Assembly (NCBI GenBank): GCA_964383365.1
Contig: CAYLHF010000017.1
Coordinates: forward strand, 6,794-70,793
Source of the DNA: CAYLHF01 sp964383365
GTDB lineage: Bacteria; Bacteroidota; Rhodothermia; Rhodothermales; UBA10348
Direction: 5' to 3'
Length of the DNA stretch: 64,000 bases
Below, piece after piece: positions 9,235 through 17,794 of this stretch. Positions within the stretch are counted from its first letter, which is position 1; the number at the start of each line of letters is the position of its first letter. The notes beneath the pieces were generated by a model. It saw nothing but the letters and a program-made list of their open reading frames with translations, was not told the origin of the DNA and ran no database searches. Position numbers and translations under genes: made by a program.

Positions 9235-9840
9235 ATGATTAAAGAATTATTCAGAGAGATCAAGGCTACGATGGGTATCTACGAGCCCGCGACGGACAAC
9301 ACGTACGGTCTACTCGCAGAGTTTGCGGATCCGGCAGCCCTGTATCGGGCGGCACGGGCGACCAGTGAAGCCGGTTACAGCAAGTTTGACACCCACAGTC
9401 CGTTCCCCATTCACGGTATGGACGGTGCCATGGGTATGGGAAATTCCAAAGTGGGTTTTATCACGGCAGGCGGAGCAGCTACGGGTCTGGCGCTGGCCAC
9501 ATGGATGCAATGGTGGATGGGTGCGGTGGACTATCCGATCAATATCAGTGGCAAACCGTTCTTTGCCATCGAACCATCGATACCTATCATGTTCGAACTG
9601 ACTATTCTCTTCGCGGCGATTGCGACCGTTCTCGGGATGTTCGGACTTAATGGTCTGCCGAGACATTACAATCCGCTGTTTTATTCCAAGTCGTTCGCGA
9701 GAGTAACCGACGATGCCTTCTTTCTCCATATTGCGGCCAGGGACGCCCGATTTGATCTCGATGCGACGAGGCACTTTCTGAGCGGGCTCGGAGCAACCGA
9801 TGTAGAAGTCATTCATGATTACGGTGATGCCGAAAAATGA
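9235..9840 (+). CDS. actD: Alternative Complex III subunit ActD (DUF3341)
   Basis: A 201-residue DUF3341 protein with two transmembrane helices (about residues 75-95 and 115-140) and a cytoplasmic domain. Family features present are YGLLAEFADPAAL near 25-37, the SPFPIHGMD segment near 55-63, and LPRHYNPLF near 140-148. In ACIII structures ActD packs against ActC and may contribute to a proton path. Its TGA overlaps the start of actE by four bases (ATGA), which indicates translational coupling. Confidence 0.93.
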   Translation: MIKELFREIKATMGIYEPATDNTYGLLAEFADPAALYRAARATSEAGYSKFDTHSPFPIHGMDGAMGMGNSKVGFITAGGAATGLALATWMQWWMGAVDYPINISGKPFFAIEPSIPIMFELTILFAAIATVLGMFGLNGLPRHYNPLFYSKSFARVTDDAFFLHIAARDARFDLDATRHFLSGLGATDVEVIHDYGDAEK

Positions 9841-10487
9841 ACCGAACGATTAGTGGCTATACGCTAAAAATGAAATACGCAACAACAACGCCTTATTCTG
9901 CCCGACTTGGCCTGGCTTTGCTGACGGCCCTTGTTCTCGGTGGTTGCCAGGGATCAATTTCGGATAAGCCTCCGATCCATATCGTACCGAACATGGACTT
10001 TCAGGAGAAATTCGAGGCACAGGAGGCAAATCCTTTTTTTAAAGACGATATGGCCATGCGTCCGCCCGTAGAGGGTGTGGTAGCGCGTGGACATCTCAAC
10101 GATGATCCGATGTTGTACACCGGAAAGAACGCCGATGGGACCTTCGTGAAGAAGATGCCCGTGCGTTTGACGACCGAGTTGATGGGGAGAGGGCGTGCGC
10201 GCTTCGAAATATTCTGCTCGGTGTGTCACGGTTCTGCCGGTGATGGTAGAGGTATTATCATGACTGGCAACTATGGATATGTTCCGGCTCCGGACTTTCA
10301 TACAGACGAGCGACGGGCACGACCAGACGGGTTTTTCTTCGATGCGATGACGCGCGGTATCCGGACGATGCCACCGTACGCTGCTCAGGTTCCGGTTGCT
10401 GACCGATGGGCGATTGTTGCCTATATCCGGGCATTACAGCGGAGTCAACACGCGGGAACGAACGATGTACCGGCAGAAGAACGATAG
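9837..10487 (+). CDS. actE: Alternative Complex III subunit ActE, monoheme cytochrome c lipoprotein
   Basis: A 216-residue periplasmic monoheme cytochrome c. The N-terminus is a type II signal peptide ending in the lipobox LGGC (34-37), so the mature protein starts at C37 and is anchored by lipid. The heme site is CSVCH at 127-131, followed by GSAGDGRG, and M178 in RTMPPY is the likely axial ligand. ActE is the usual exit point for electrons from ACIII toward the oxidase. A second in-frame ATG at codon 12 gives a shorter signal peptide and is an equally possible start. Confidence 0.93.
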   Translation: MNRTISGYTLKMKYATTTPYSARLGLALLTALVLGGCQGSISDKPPIHIVPNMDFQEKFEAQEANPFFKDDMAMRPPVEGVVARGHLNDDPMLYTGKNADGTFVKKMPVRLTTELMGRGRARFEIFCSVCHGSAGDGRGIIMTGNYGYVPAPDFHTDERRARPDGFFFDAMTRGIRTMPPYAAQVPVADRWAIVAYIRALQRSQHAGTNDVPAEER

Positions 10488-10551
10488 ACCGGTGACAATT
10501 TATTTGAACAGAAGTCAGGTCTGAGACCTGCGATTGAAAGGAACAGGATTT

Positions 10552-11811
10552 ATGTCGAATACAGTGAAGCGAAGCAATCCTTTCGTCTGGTTGATTGACC
10601 CCGTTCAATCTACTGCCGATCGTGCGAGCGAGATGTACCGATTCAAGTGGTCTCCGGTCGCATGGATGCTACCGCTCGGTCTGGGAATAGCTGGCCTGAC
10701 AATGAGTTCAGTAACCTGGCTCACGGATCCCGAGCAGTTTTATTTTTCCTATCTAATTGGATGGTCGTTCTGCCTGTCTCTGACGGTCGGTGCTCTCTTC
10801 TTCGTTTTGATTCAGCATCTCACCAAAGCCTATTGGAGTGTGGTCATCCGGCGGATATCGGAAGCGCTGATCTGGTCCTTTCCTCTGCTGGTCATTCTTG
10901 GTCTGCCAATTCTTTTCGGGATGCACGATCTGTATCACTGGTCACATGCAGAAGTAATCGATCCCACGAGCACGTCTTTTGATGAGGTACTTGCCGGGAA
11001 GAGTTCGTATCTCAATGTCCCATTTTTTCTGGGACGAATGATATTCTACTTCCTCGTATGGACGTTTATCTCGTTTCGTCTCTATACGTTGAGCATCAGG
11101 CAGGACGTAGATGGTGGTACGGATATTCCGGCCCGTCAGCGTAGTGTGAGTTCGTGGGGACTCGCGATCACCGCTGTGACCACCTCGTTCGCGTCGTTCG
11201 ATATACTGATGTCGTTGTCTCCCCACTGGTTTTCGACCATTTTCGGCATCTATTTTTTTGGTGGTTCTTTCATGAGCGTCATGGCCGTCATGGCACTGGT
11301 AGCCATGATTCTGCAACAGAAAGGCATGTTGTCGTCAGTCGTCACTACCGAACATTACCAGGATCTCGGTAAATTTTTATTCGGATTCATTGTGTTCTGG
11401 GCATACATCGCCTTTAGTCAATACATGCTGATCTGGTACGGAAACCTTCCGGAGGAGACGATTTTTTATCGCGAGAGGCTGGAGAATGGCTGGCAGATCG
11501 TCAGTGCCGTTTTACTCATTGCCCACTTTATCATCCCGTTTCTCGTGTTGCTCTCAAGAACAGCAAAGAGAGTCCTTCCGGTACTCGCTTCGATGTGTAT
11601 CTGGATGCTTGTCATGCACTGGTTCGATTTTTACTGGCTCGCGATGCCGGTGTTACACGAAGACGCAGCATTCCACCTGGTCGATTTAACCGCGTGGATC
11701 GGGTTGTCTGGAATATTTTTTGGCTCGCTGATGTTTCGCCTGAGTCGGCACAGTCTGGTACCGGAGCAAGATCCTCGGCTGTCGCAATCCCTCTCATTTA
11801 CTAATTCCTGA
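10552..11811 (+). CDS. actF: Alternative Complex III subunit ActF, NrfD-like integral membrane protein
   Basis: A second polytopic membrane subunit of the NrfD superfamily, with about ten helices. It is structurally related to ActC but has no quinol site in studied complexes, where a proton-translocating role has been proposed. Typical pieces are the WRLTPVAW-like KWSPVAWMLPLGLG segment, HLTKAYWSVVIRRISE and the pair MHDLYHWSH and MHWFDFYWL. The frame is open from TTG 10534, but the ATG at 10552 has an AAAGGAACAGG sequence just upstream and starts MSNTVKRS, giving 419 residues. Confidence 0.92.
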   Translation: MSNTVKRSNPFVWLIDPVQSTADRASEMYRFKWSPVAWMLPLGLGIAGLTMSSVTWLTDPEQFYFSYLIGWSFCLSLTVGALFFVLIQHLTKAYWSVVIRRISEALIWSFPLLVILGLPILFGMHDLYHWSHAEVIDPTSTSFDEVLAGKSSYLNVPFFLGRMIFYFLVWTFISFRLYTLSIRQDVDGGTDIPARQRSVSSWGLAITAVTTSFASFDILMSLSPHWFSTIFGIYFFGGSFMSVMAVMALVAMILQQKGMLSSVVTTEHYQDLGKFLFGFIVFWAYIAFSQYMLIWYGNLPEETIFYRERLENGWQIVSAVLLIAHFIIPFLVLLSRTAKRVLPVLASMCIWMLVMHWFDFYWLAMPVLHEDAAFHLVDLTAWIGLSGIFFGSLMFRLSRHSLVPEQDPRLSQSLSFTNS

Positions 11812-11827
11812 TTCTCGCAGGTAGATT

Positions 11828-12154
11828 ATGGATAAGTCAACATCGGTAGGATTCGAATCCGAGTCGGTCAGTGCGAATGCAGTTCTGCGTATGGTACTGG
11901 GGGTTTTTGTATTCATCGCGATCATACTGGCGGTGGTACTCCAGGTCGCAAGAATCAAATTTGAAGATGCCAAGACAGAGGCTACAACCATTTCTGGCTA
12001 TCCTCTACTCAGAGAAACGCGTGCTGCATCTGCCGCTCGTCTATCCGGCTACGTGCCCATAGATCGGGATGGTGGTATCTATCAGATTCCCATCGACCGT
12101 GCCATGGAGTTGGTCGTTCAGGATGCAGCTAAGGAAGCCGGTACCAGAAACTAG
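11828..12154 (+). CDS. Small single-helix membrane protein of the ACIII operon, ActG-like
   Basis: A 108-residue protein with one hydrophobic helix near residues 20-42 and a periplasmic tail containing GYPLLRE and IYQIPIDRAMELV. This IPIDRAMEL segment recurs in small proteins encoded after actF in ACIII loci. The position, 16 bases after actF and before the sco gene, fits ActG, a small accessory subunit. The assignment rests on context and the tail motif. It may instead be an assembly factor for the adjacent oxidase. Confidence 0.7.
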   Translation: MDKSTSVGFESESVSANAVLRMVLGVFVFIAIILAVVLQVARIKFEDAKTEATTISGYPLLRETRAASAARLSGYVPIDRDGGIYQIPIDRAMELVVQDAAKEAGTRN

Positions 12155-12171
12155 GTTTTGGACGAAAAAGA

Positions 12172-13059
12172 ATGCCGACAGGTAGCCGCATAGTAATGAA
12201 TCGAACTTCCGCTCGTACGCGGAGTCTCGGGTTTTTCTTCTGGATGATCCTGGCTGTCGGGCTCGTCACCCGGAGCGCCTCGGCTCAGGACGATTCAGCA
12301 GCGTCCGATCTCCCCCCTGTATTCGATGGCGTAGGAATCGACGAGAAACTTGGCGGGATGATTCCAATGGATCTCGAGTTTTACGATGAGAACGGATCGG
12401 CCATTCACATCGGAGATTATTTCACCGGCGACAGACCGGTCATTCTGAATCTGGTCTATCACAATTGTCCGATGCTCTGCAACATCATGTTGGAGAGTTT
12501 TACGAAGACGGTTCGTGACATGGAATTTTCACCGGGTTCGGAATTCGACATACTGACGGTCAGCTTTTCAGCGATCGAGACTCCTGATCTGGCCATGCGG
12601 CAGAAAGAACGCTATCTCGATATCCTTGATCGGGACGGGGCCGCGGACGGATGGCATTTCCTTACCGGGAGGGACGAAAATATCAAAAAGTTGGCCGCGT
12701 CGGTAGGATTTCGTTTCCGGTACGTTGAGGAGACGCGCGAGTTTGCGCATCCAGCGGCGCTCATATTTCTTTCTGATTCAGGTACCATTACGCGCTACAT
12801 TCACGGTATGAGCTTTCCGAAGCAAGATGTTCGAAGAGCAATTGTTGAAGCATCAGAGGGTCGGGTCGGATCGACGGTCGATCAGATTTTTCTCTTCTGT
12901 TACCGGTACGACGTAACGGCTAACTCGTACGTATTACAGGCCACGAGATTAATGAGGCTCGGTGGTTTTCTAACACTTCTCGTCGTCGTCACAGGATTAT
13001 TCTTGTTCTGGCGCAGGGAAAGACACAGGCAGGTGGCAACATCTGCTGCCCACTCATGA
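12172..13059 (+). CDS. SCO1/SenC/PrrC family copper chaperone for CuA assembly
   Basis: A 295-residue thioredoxin-like protein that delivers copper to, or reduces, the CuA site of oxidase subunit II. An N-terminal signal sequence or anchor (about residues 19-38) is followed by the copper-binding CPMLC motif (C99 and C103) and the third ligand H193 in REFAHPA. An unusual second hydrophobic helix near residues 260-280 suggests C-terminal anchoring. A second ATG at 12196 would give a more compact signal peptide; 12172 has GAAAAAG before it. The gene precedes coxB, whose product is its expected client. Confidence 0.92.
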   Translation: MPTGSRIVMNRTSARTRSLGFFFWMILAVGLVTRSASAQDDSAASDLPPVFDGVGIDEKLGGMIPMDLEFYDENGSAIHIGDYFTGDRPVILNLVYHNCPMLCNIMLESFTKTVRDMEFSPGSEFDILTVSFSAIETPDLAMRQKERYLDILDRDGAADGWHFLTGRDENIKKLAASVGFRFRYVEETREFAHPAALIFLSDSGTITRYIHGMSFPKQDVRRAIVEASEGRVGSTVDQIFLFCYRYDVTANSYVLQATRLMRLGGFLTLLVVVTGLFLFWRRERHRQVATSAAHS

Positions 13060-13096
13060 TTCCTAATTTTTTACAATAGACTCTATCCACCGCACA

Positions 13097-14026
13097 ATGG
13101 GCGAGAGCGGATCATTCTGGCTTCCTGACGCCATGTCTACACTGGCACCCGAAGTCGACTCTCTTTTTTACTTCGTCGTCTGGGCGAGTACGATCATTTT
13201 CATTGCGGTCATCGCTGCCATGGTCTATTTCATGGTTCGATATCGGAGGAAAAGCGAAGCCTTCGTTCCGATTCCGGAACCGGAGAATCGTCTTCTGGAG
13301 ATGACCTGGATTGTACTCCCGACCATTCTTACGATGATTGTGTTCACGTGGGGATTCAAGGTATTCGTCCGGTTGAGTACGCCACCACCGGATGCATATC
13401 AGATTACCGTCCGGGCTCAGCAGTGGGCGTGGAATTTTGAATATCCCAACGGGGCTTCCTCTACTAACGAACTGTACGTTCCGGTCGGGACACCGGTGAA
13501 GCTCAATATGAGCAGCACGGACGTCATACACAGTTTTTTCGTCCCTGACTTCCGGATCAAACAGGATGTACTCCCCAACCGGTATACATCGGTCTGGTTT
13601 GAGGCAATTGACCAGGGCGATTTTCAGGTCTATTGTACGGAGTATTGCGGTACACAGCACTCGGGTATGTTGGCGACGATTCATGTCGTTACGCAAACGG
13701 AGTTCGATACGTGGTTGGATTCCCAGAATCAGGATCTCCCGCCAGTTGAGCTGGGAGAACGGCTTTTTGCACAGTGCAGTGTCTGCCATTCGACGGCTGG
13801 CATTCGCATAGTCGGTCCTCCGCTAAATGGAATATTTGGTCAGGAAAGGACATTCGATGACGGTTCTACCGGCACAGTCGATGACGATTATCTCCACGAG
13901 TCCATCGTCTCGCCGAGTGCCAAGATTGTAGCCACGTACCCCAATGCCATGCCTGCAACCTTCGGTGCATCCCTCTCCCCGAAAGAGGTGGATGGACTGA
14001 TCGCTTATATCAAGTCAATGGAGTGA
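13097..14026 (+). CDS. coxB: Cytochrome c oxidase subunit II with C-terminal cytochrome c domain (caa3 type)
   Basis: A 309-residue CoxB. Two N-terminal helices (about 20-46 and 70-92) anchor a periplasmic cupredoxin domain carrying a complete CuA site: H145, C180, E182, C184, H188 and M191 (YCTEYCGTQHSGM). A fused cytochrome c domain follows, with heme motif CSVCH at 227-231 and likely axial M285 in NAMPATF. This fusion defines a caa3 oxidase, which can take electrons directly from ACIII cytochromes. It lies after the SCO gene and before coxA. Confidence 0.95.
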   Translation: MGESGSFWLPDAMSTLAPEVDSLFYFVVWASTIIFIAVIAAMVYFMVRYRRKSEAFVPIPEPENRLLEMTWIVLPTILTMIVFTWGFKVFVRLSTPPPDAYQITVRAQQWAWNFEYPNGASSTNELYVPVGTPVKLNMSSTDVIHSFFVPDFRIKQDVLPNRYTSVWFEAIDQGDFQVYCTEYCGTQHSGMLATIHVVTQTEFDTWLDSQNQDLPPVELGERLFAQCSVCHSTAGIRIVGPPLNGIFGQERTFDDGSTGTVDDDYLHESIVSPSAKIVATYPNAMPATFGASLSPKEVDGLIAYIKSME

Positions 14027-14086
14027 TTTTCACGGGCAGGTTGTCACGTCCGTGTCTTGTTAAACTGGTTAATAGAAGTGAGTGAA

Positions 14087-15769
14087 ATGAGTGTCATAGC
14101 GTCTCCGAGCGGAGGAGCAATCAACTATCTGAACCACGATAAGTCCATCATGTCGTGGTTGGGGACGAAAGATCACAAGCGGATCGGGATCATGTATCTT
14201 ATCGCGGTCAGTCTGGCATTCCTTGCGGGAGGAATTCTGGCTGTTCTGGTCCGCCTTGAGTTACTGGGCCCGGGTGAGACGATCATGAGTGCCGATTCAT
14301 ACAATCAGGCGTTCACCATTCACGCGGTTCTGATGATTTTCGCGTTTATCATCCCCGCCATTCCGGCAGCGATGGGTAATTTTGTCCTTCCGATGCAGTT
14401 GGGGGCGAAGGACGTTGCCTTTCCGCGGCTTAATCTGGCCAGCTTCTATATTTATCTGATTGGAGCGGTCATTGCGTTGAGTGCGCTGCTCGTCGGTAGA
14501 ATCGATGGCGGTTGGACGTTTTATGCTCCATACTCGGAACGGGTTGGAGACAGCATATTGTTCGTCACAACCGGCGTATTCGTGATGGGATTTTCGTCGA
14601 TATTGACGGGACTGAATTTTATCGTCACGGTCCACAAAATGAGGACTCCGGGGCTTACGTGGACTCGCCTTCCGCTATTCGTCTGGGCGCTTTATGCAAC
14701 CGGGATCGTTCAGGTGCTGGCTACGCCGGTAATTGGTATTACGATGGTCTTGCTCTTTCTGGAGCGTGCGATGGCCATTGGCATTTTCGATCCCGCACTC
14801 GGTGGAGATCCCGTGCTGTTCCAGCACTTCTTCTGGTTTTATTCGCATCCGGCTGTATACATCATGATTCTGCCGGCTTTCGGTATTATATCAGAAATTG
14901 TCGGAACGTTCTCGCGGCATCGCGTCGTCGGGTATAAGTTCATTGCTCTCTCGTCGATCGCTATCGCCTTTCTCGGATTCCTGGTCTGGGGACATCATAT
15001 GTTCGTCTCCGGGCAGAGCGCCCTGTCGTCTACCATATTTTCTCTGATTACCTATCTGATCGGAATTCCCACCGGAATCAAGGTGATTAATTGGGTTTCA
15101 ACGCTACACAAGGGGTCTATTTCATTCAAAACACCCATGTTGTATGCGCTGATGTTTCTATTCACATTCAGCATCGGTGGATTTACGGGAATTATGCTGG
15201 GCGTATTGGCTGTGGATGTGCATCTGCACGACACATATTTCGTGGTCGCTCATTTCCACTATGTGATGATGGGAGGCAACGTAATTGCCGCCCTCGGTGG
15301 GTTGCATTACTGGTGGCCCAAGATGACCGGAAAGATGTACAGCGAGATGCTGGGCAAAGTAGCAGCATTCCTGGTTTTCGTTGGTTTTAACCTGACGTTC
15401 TTTCCACAGTTTATTGCCGGGACGCAGGGAATGCCGAGACGGTACTACGACTATCTTCCGGAATTCGAGTCCATGATGAAGTTGTCCACGTATGGGTCCT
15501 GGGTGCTCGCTGCCGGTCTTCTACTGATTGCCGGTTATTTGCTTTCCTCTCTCGTCAATGGAAAAAAGGCGTCCACCAACCCGTGGAAATCGTTGACGCT
15601 GGAGTGGACACACACTTCTGTTATGCCGCATCCGCATAATTTTGAAGAGACACCGATTGTCACTCGTGGTCCGTACGATTATCACCTGGCTCCGGAGATT
15701 TTCCAGGATGTCAACAGTGGCGATGGACATCCTCGAGTCACGCCCCCGATCGAATCCAGTCCCGTTTAA
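14087..15769 (+). CDS. coxA: Cytochrome c oxidase subunit I, A2-type heme-copper oxidase
   Basis: The catalytic subunit, which reduces O2 to water at heme a3-CuB and pumps protons. It has about twelve helices plus a short C-terminal extension. Visible hallmarks are the first heme ligand in FTIHAVLMIF, the CuB/crosslink segment with H254 and Y258, and the later WGHHMF and HFHYVMMGG heme a/a3 ligand regions. Residues 252-255 read YSHP followed by AVY, so the D-channel glutamate of the canonical HPEVY is missing and a tyrosine lies one turn away. This is the A2 subfamily pattern known from Rhodothermus marinus caa3. The frame is open from TTG 14057; the ATG at 14087 is chosen (MSVIASP, 560 residues). 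Confidence 0.95.
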   Translation: MSVIASPSGGAINYLNHDKSIMSWLGTKDHKRIGIMYLIAVSLAFLAGGILAVLVRLELLGPGETIMSADSYNQAFTIHAVLMIFAFIIPAIPAAMGNFVLPMQLGAKDVAFPRLNLASFYIYLIGAVIALSALLVGRIDGGWTFYAPYSERVGDSILFVTTGVFVMGFSSILTGLNFIVTVHKMRTPGLTWTRLPLFVWALYATGIVQVLATPVIGITMVLLFLERAMAIGIFDPALGGDPVLFQHFFWFYSHPAVYIMILPAFGIISEIVGTFSRHRVVGYKFIALSSIAIAFLGFLVWGHHMFVSGQSALSSTIFSLITYLIGIPTGIKVINWVSTLHKGSISFKTPMLYALMFLFTFSIGGFTGIMLGVLAVDVHLHDTYFVVAHFHYVMMGGNVIAALGGLHYWWPKMTGKMYSEMLGKVAAFLVFVGFNLTFFPQFIAGTQGMPRRYYDYLPEFESMMKLSTYGSWVLAAGLLLIAGYLLSSLVNGKKASTNPWKSLTLEWTHTSVMPHPHNFEETPIVTRGPYDYHLAPEIFQDVNSGDGHPRVTPPIESSPV

Positions 15770-15808
15770 GTGTTAAACATCATTCTACTTACAGACGCTC
15801 AGTAACTC

Positions 15809-16492
15809 ATGGCATCTTCGACTGCGAGTCATAGCGATCATGCTTCCCATCTTCAGCATCATTTTGTCACATCCGACCAACAGTTCGATGCGTCAAAGAT
15901 GGGCATGTGGCTCTTTCTTATTACGGAAATTCTACTTTTCAGCGGGATGTTCGTCACGTATACGGTATTTCGGGTCTGGCATCCCGAGGTATTCGAGCAT
16001 TCGGCGGAATTACTGGACTGGCGACTCGGCGGTCTGAATACGCTGGTTCTCCTGGCATCTTCTTTTACCGTTGCACTGGGAATACATTTTGTCCAGGTTG
16101 GAAACCGGAAGGGACTGATTATCAACATCGTGCTGACGATCCTGTTCGCCGCAATATTCATGACGGTGAAGTACTTCGAGTACACTGGAAAGTGGGCGCA
16201 TGGTGTGTATCCGGGGGCAGCCTTTGCTCCTCATGGGGTTGCGAGCGGTCACAATTATGCTGATTTTGACATCCCGTTCGCTGCTCAATTTTTCAGCATT
16301 TATTTCGTTATGACGGGGATCCACGGATTTCACGTCCTGATCGGAATGGGACTGTTCTTATGGCTCGTCTTCAGGGCCTTTCGGGGAGATTTTTCGCCCG
16401 AATATTATACGCCCGTGGAGTTGACCGGCCTGTACTGGCACCTGGTCGATATCATCTGGATATTTCTTTTTCCGCTCCTGTATCTCATCTAG
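15809..16492 (+). CDS. coxC: Cytochrome c oxidase subunit III
   Basis: A 227-residue five-helix CoxC. Typical segments are KMGMWLFLITEILLFSGMF at the first helix, the conserved KYFEY with a buried acidic residue in the middle, TGIHGFHV at the fourth helix and YWHLVDIIWIFLFPLLYLI at the C-terminus. The N-terminal cytoplasmic part is histidine-rich (HSDHASHLQHH). Subunit III stabilises subunit I and helps sustain proton uptake. It lies 39 bases after coxA in the same operon. Confidence 0.94.
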   Translation: MASSTASHSDHASHLQHHFVTSDQQFDASKMGMWLFLITEILLFSGMFVTYTVFRVWHPEVFEHSAELLDWRLGGLNTLVLLASSFTVALGIHFVQVGNRKGLIINIVLTILFAAIFMTVKYFEYTGKWAHGVYPGAAFAPHGVASGHNYADFDIPFAAQFFSIYFVMTGIHGFHVLIGMGLFLWLVFRAFRGDFSPEYYTPVELTGLYWHLVDIIWIFLFPLLYLI

Positions 16493-16537
16493 TACGCGGG
16501 TTACCGGCTCTCCGGGATCCGAAAGACACTCTATTCG

Positions 16538-16891
16538 ATGTCACACGCCGAACATCATATTACACCCATTAAGACACTGGTCCAGGTCATCGTTGCGCTG
16601 GCTTTTCTGACTATTCTGACCGTGATCATGGCCCAGGTAGACCTTGGTATACTGCACGTTCCGATGGCGCTTCTCATTGCCGGAATCAAGGCTACGCTGG
16701 TGGTTTTGATCTTTATGGGACTTCGTCATGACAACCGGGTGAACGCACTTATCTTCGCCATGGGAGCAATATTCGTGGTCGTTTTTCTCGCGTTTACACT
16801 CTTTGATACGGCGTTCCGGGGCGATCTACCGAGTACGACTGAAGGAACGATTATGGAGCAGCAGGCACCGGCTTCTCAGCACGCTCGGTAG
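16538..16891 (+). CDS. coxD: Cytochrome c oxidase subunit IV (caa3-type CoxD/COX4_pro family)
   Basis: A 117-residue protein with three hydrophobic helices (about 13-32, 40-59 and 68-90) and the family signature GIKATLVVLIFMGLRHDNRVNA. It is the last gene of the respiratory operon. The final codons (Q-H-A-R-stop) fall inside the first copy of a 37-bp tandem repeat, so the C-terminal tail and stop codon are part of a duplicated sequence. Confidence 0.88.
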   Translation: MSHAEHHITPIKTLVQVIVALAFLTILTVIMAQVDLGILHVPMALLIAGIKATLVVLIFMGLRHDNRVNALIFAMGAIFVVVFLAFTLFDTAFRGDLPSTTEGTIMEQQAPASQHAR

Positions 16892-16983
16892 CGTCTGGGA
16901 CAAACCGGATTCTCAGCACGCTCGGTAGCGTCTGGGACAAACCGGATTCTCAGCACGCTCGGTAGTGTCTCAGGCAAACCGGA
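16873..16983 (+). repeat. 37-bp direct tandem repeat, three copies, overlapping the coxD stop
   Basis: Three head-to-tail units begin at 16873, 16910 and 16947 with identical opening (TTCTCAGCACGCTCGGTAG). Copies 1 and 2 are identical over 37 bases; copy 3 diverges in its second half (GTGTCTCAGG in place of GCGTCTGGG) and then returns to CAAACCGGA. The coxD stop codon TAG lies inside copy 1. No promoter or terminator could be assigned to it. Confidence 0.95.
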
Positions 16984-17084
16984 TTCCCCGTCGCAACCCC
17001 TATGGTCACAATCGTACCGAGAAGCAGGCAAAGATAAAACCCTGCTTCGATGAGCTGAAACAGAGAAGGAACCAGTGCCGAGGC

Positions 17085-17696
17085 TCAATCTGAAAACAGC
17101 TTCGAGACGTTCTTGGAAAGATAGCCTGCCAGTTTCTTATTGGAAGCGGCCAACGTTTTCCTGAGATTCTTATCCTCAACGCCCATGTGACCGCTGACCA
17201 CTTTCAGTACGTGGCACCCGACGCCGTGCGTAGCGGCGACGTACGCGACGGCATATCCCGTCATGTCACTCACGTCAGCGATGCGCTGCCAGTAACTGAG
17301 TTCCGTAGCGCCGTGAACGGTGTGGTCCTGGGTCACGAGTGTGACCGACTCCAGTTTCGGGAAAGGTGCCGACAGCGGCATCCTGGGATAGGTCGGTGCG
17401 GCCAGTTCTATCCGGTCGCCCTCGAATACCTGGGTTGCAGCTACGAGCGTTCCTACTGACAGCGTTTCGACCAGGGACGTGCACGTCCCGACATGAAGAA
17501 GTTTGGAGAATCGATGAGTTCGCGCAAGTCGTTCCGTTCGGAGCGTGGCCTTGATTTTCCCGATGCCAATGATCGAAATCAGGCACTGTCCATCATGCTG
17601 TTCCTCGCCCTCAGAGAGTCCGTTAAACCGTCCGCGTTCGTACGCCTGTAAAAATGGAAGGGCTTCTTCCTGTGTAGAAAAGACAATCCCGATCAT
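17085..17696 (-). CDS. Nucleoside phosphorylase/MTA-SAH nucleosidase-like protein with altered catalytic residues
   Basis: A 203-residue member of the PNP/UDP phosphorylase superfamily, which includes MTA/SAH nucleosidase and futalosine hydrolase. The N-terminal strand with E10-E11 aligns with the MIGIIGAMEEE start of MtnN, and HVGTCTSL at 68-75 corresponds to the NTGSAGGL loop. The usual (D/E)-M-E-G ribose-binding motif reads D144-M145-T146-G147, and the catalytic S-D pair reads S168-G169. Both the ribose-binding glutamate and the acid aspartate are therefore missing. It is divergent from metF, which fits a link with S-adenosylhomocysteine or methionine recycling, but the activity is uncertain. 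Confidence 0.65.
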   Translation of the reverse strand: MIGIVFSTQEEALPFLQAYERGRFNGLSEGEEQHDGQCLISIIGIGKIKATLRTERLARTHRFSKLLHVGTCTSLVETLSVGTLVAATQVFEGDRIELAAPTYPRMPLSAPFPKLESVTLVTQDHTVHGATELSYWQRIADVSDMTGYAVAYVAATHGVGCHVLKVVSGHMGVEDKNLRKTLAASNKKLAGYLSKNVSKLFSD

Positions 17697-17794
17697 GAAT
17701 TAGAATTTCGGTTGAGTGATGAGTTATCTTACGCGACCGCACGGCACCTGAGGAGGCGCCATAATACGTCAGAAAAACCATTGTATGCGACGGT

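Noticed and set aside
11846..11861. GGATTCGAATCC resembling a tRNA T-loop
   Set aside because: It lies inside the coding sequence of the ActG-like gene and no acceptor or anticodon stem surrounds it.
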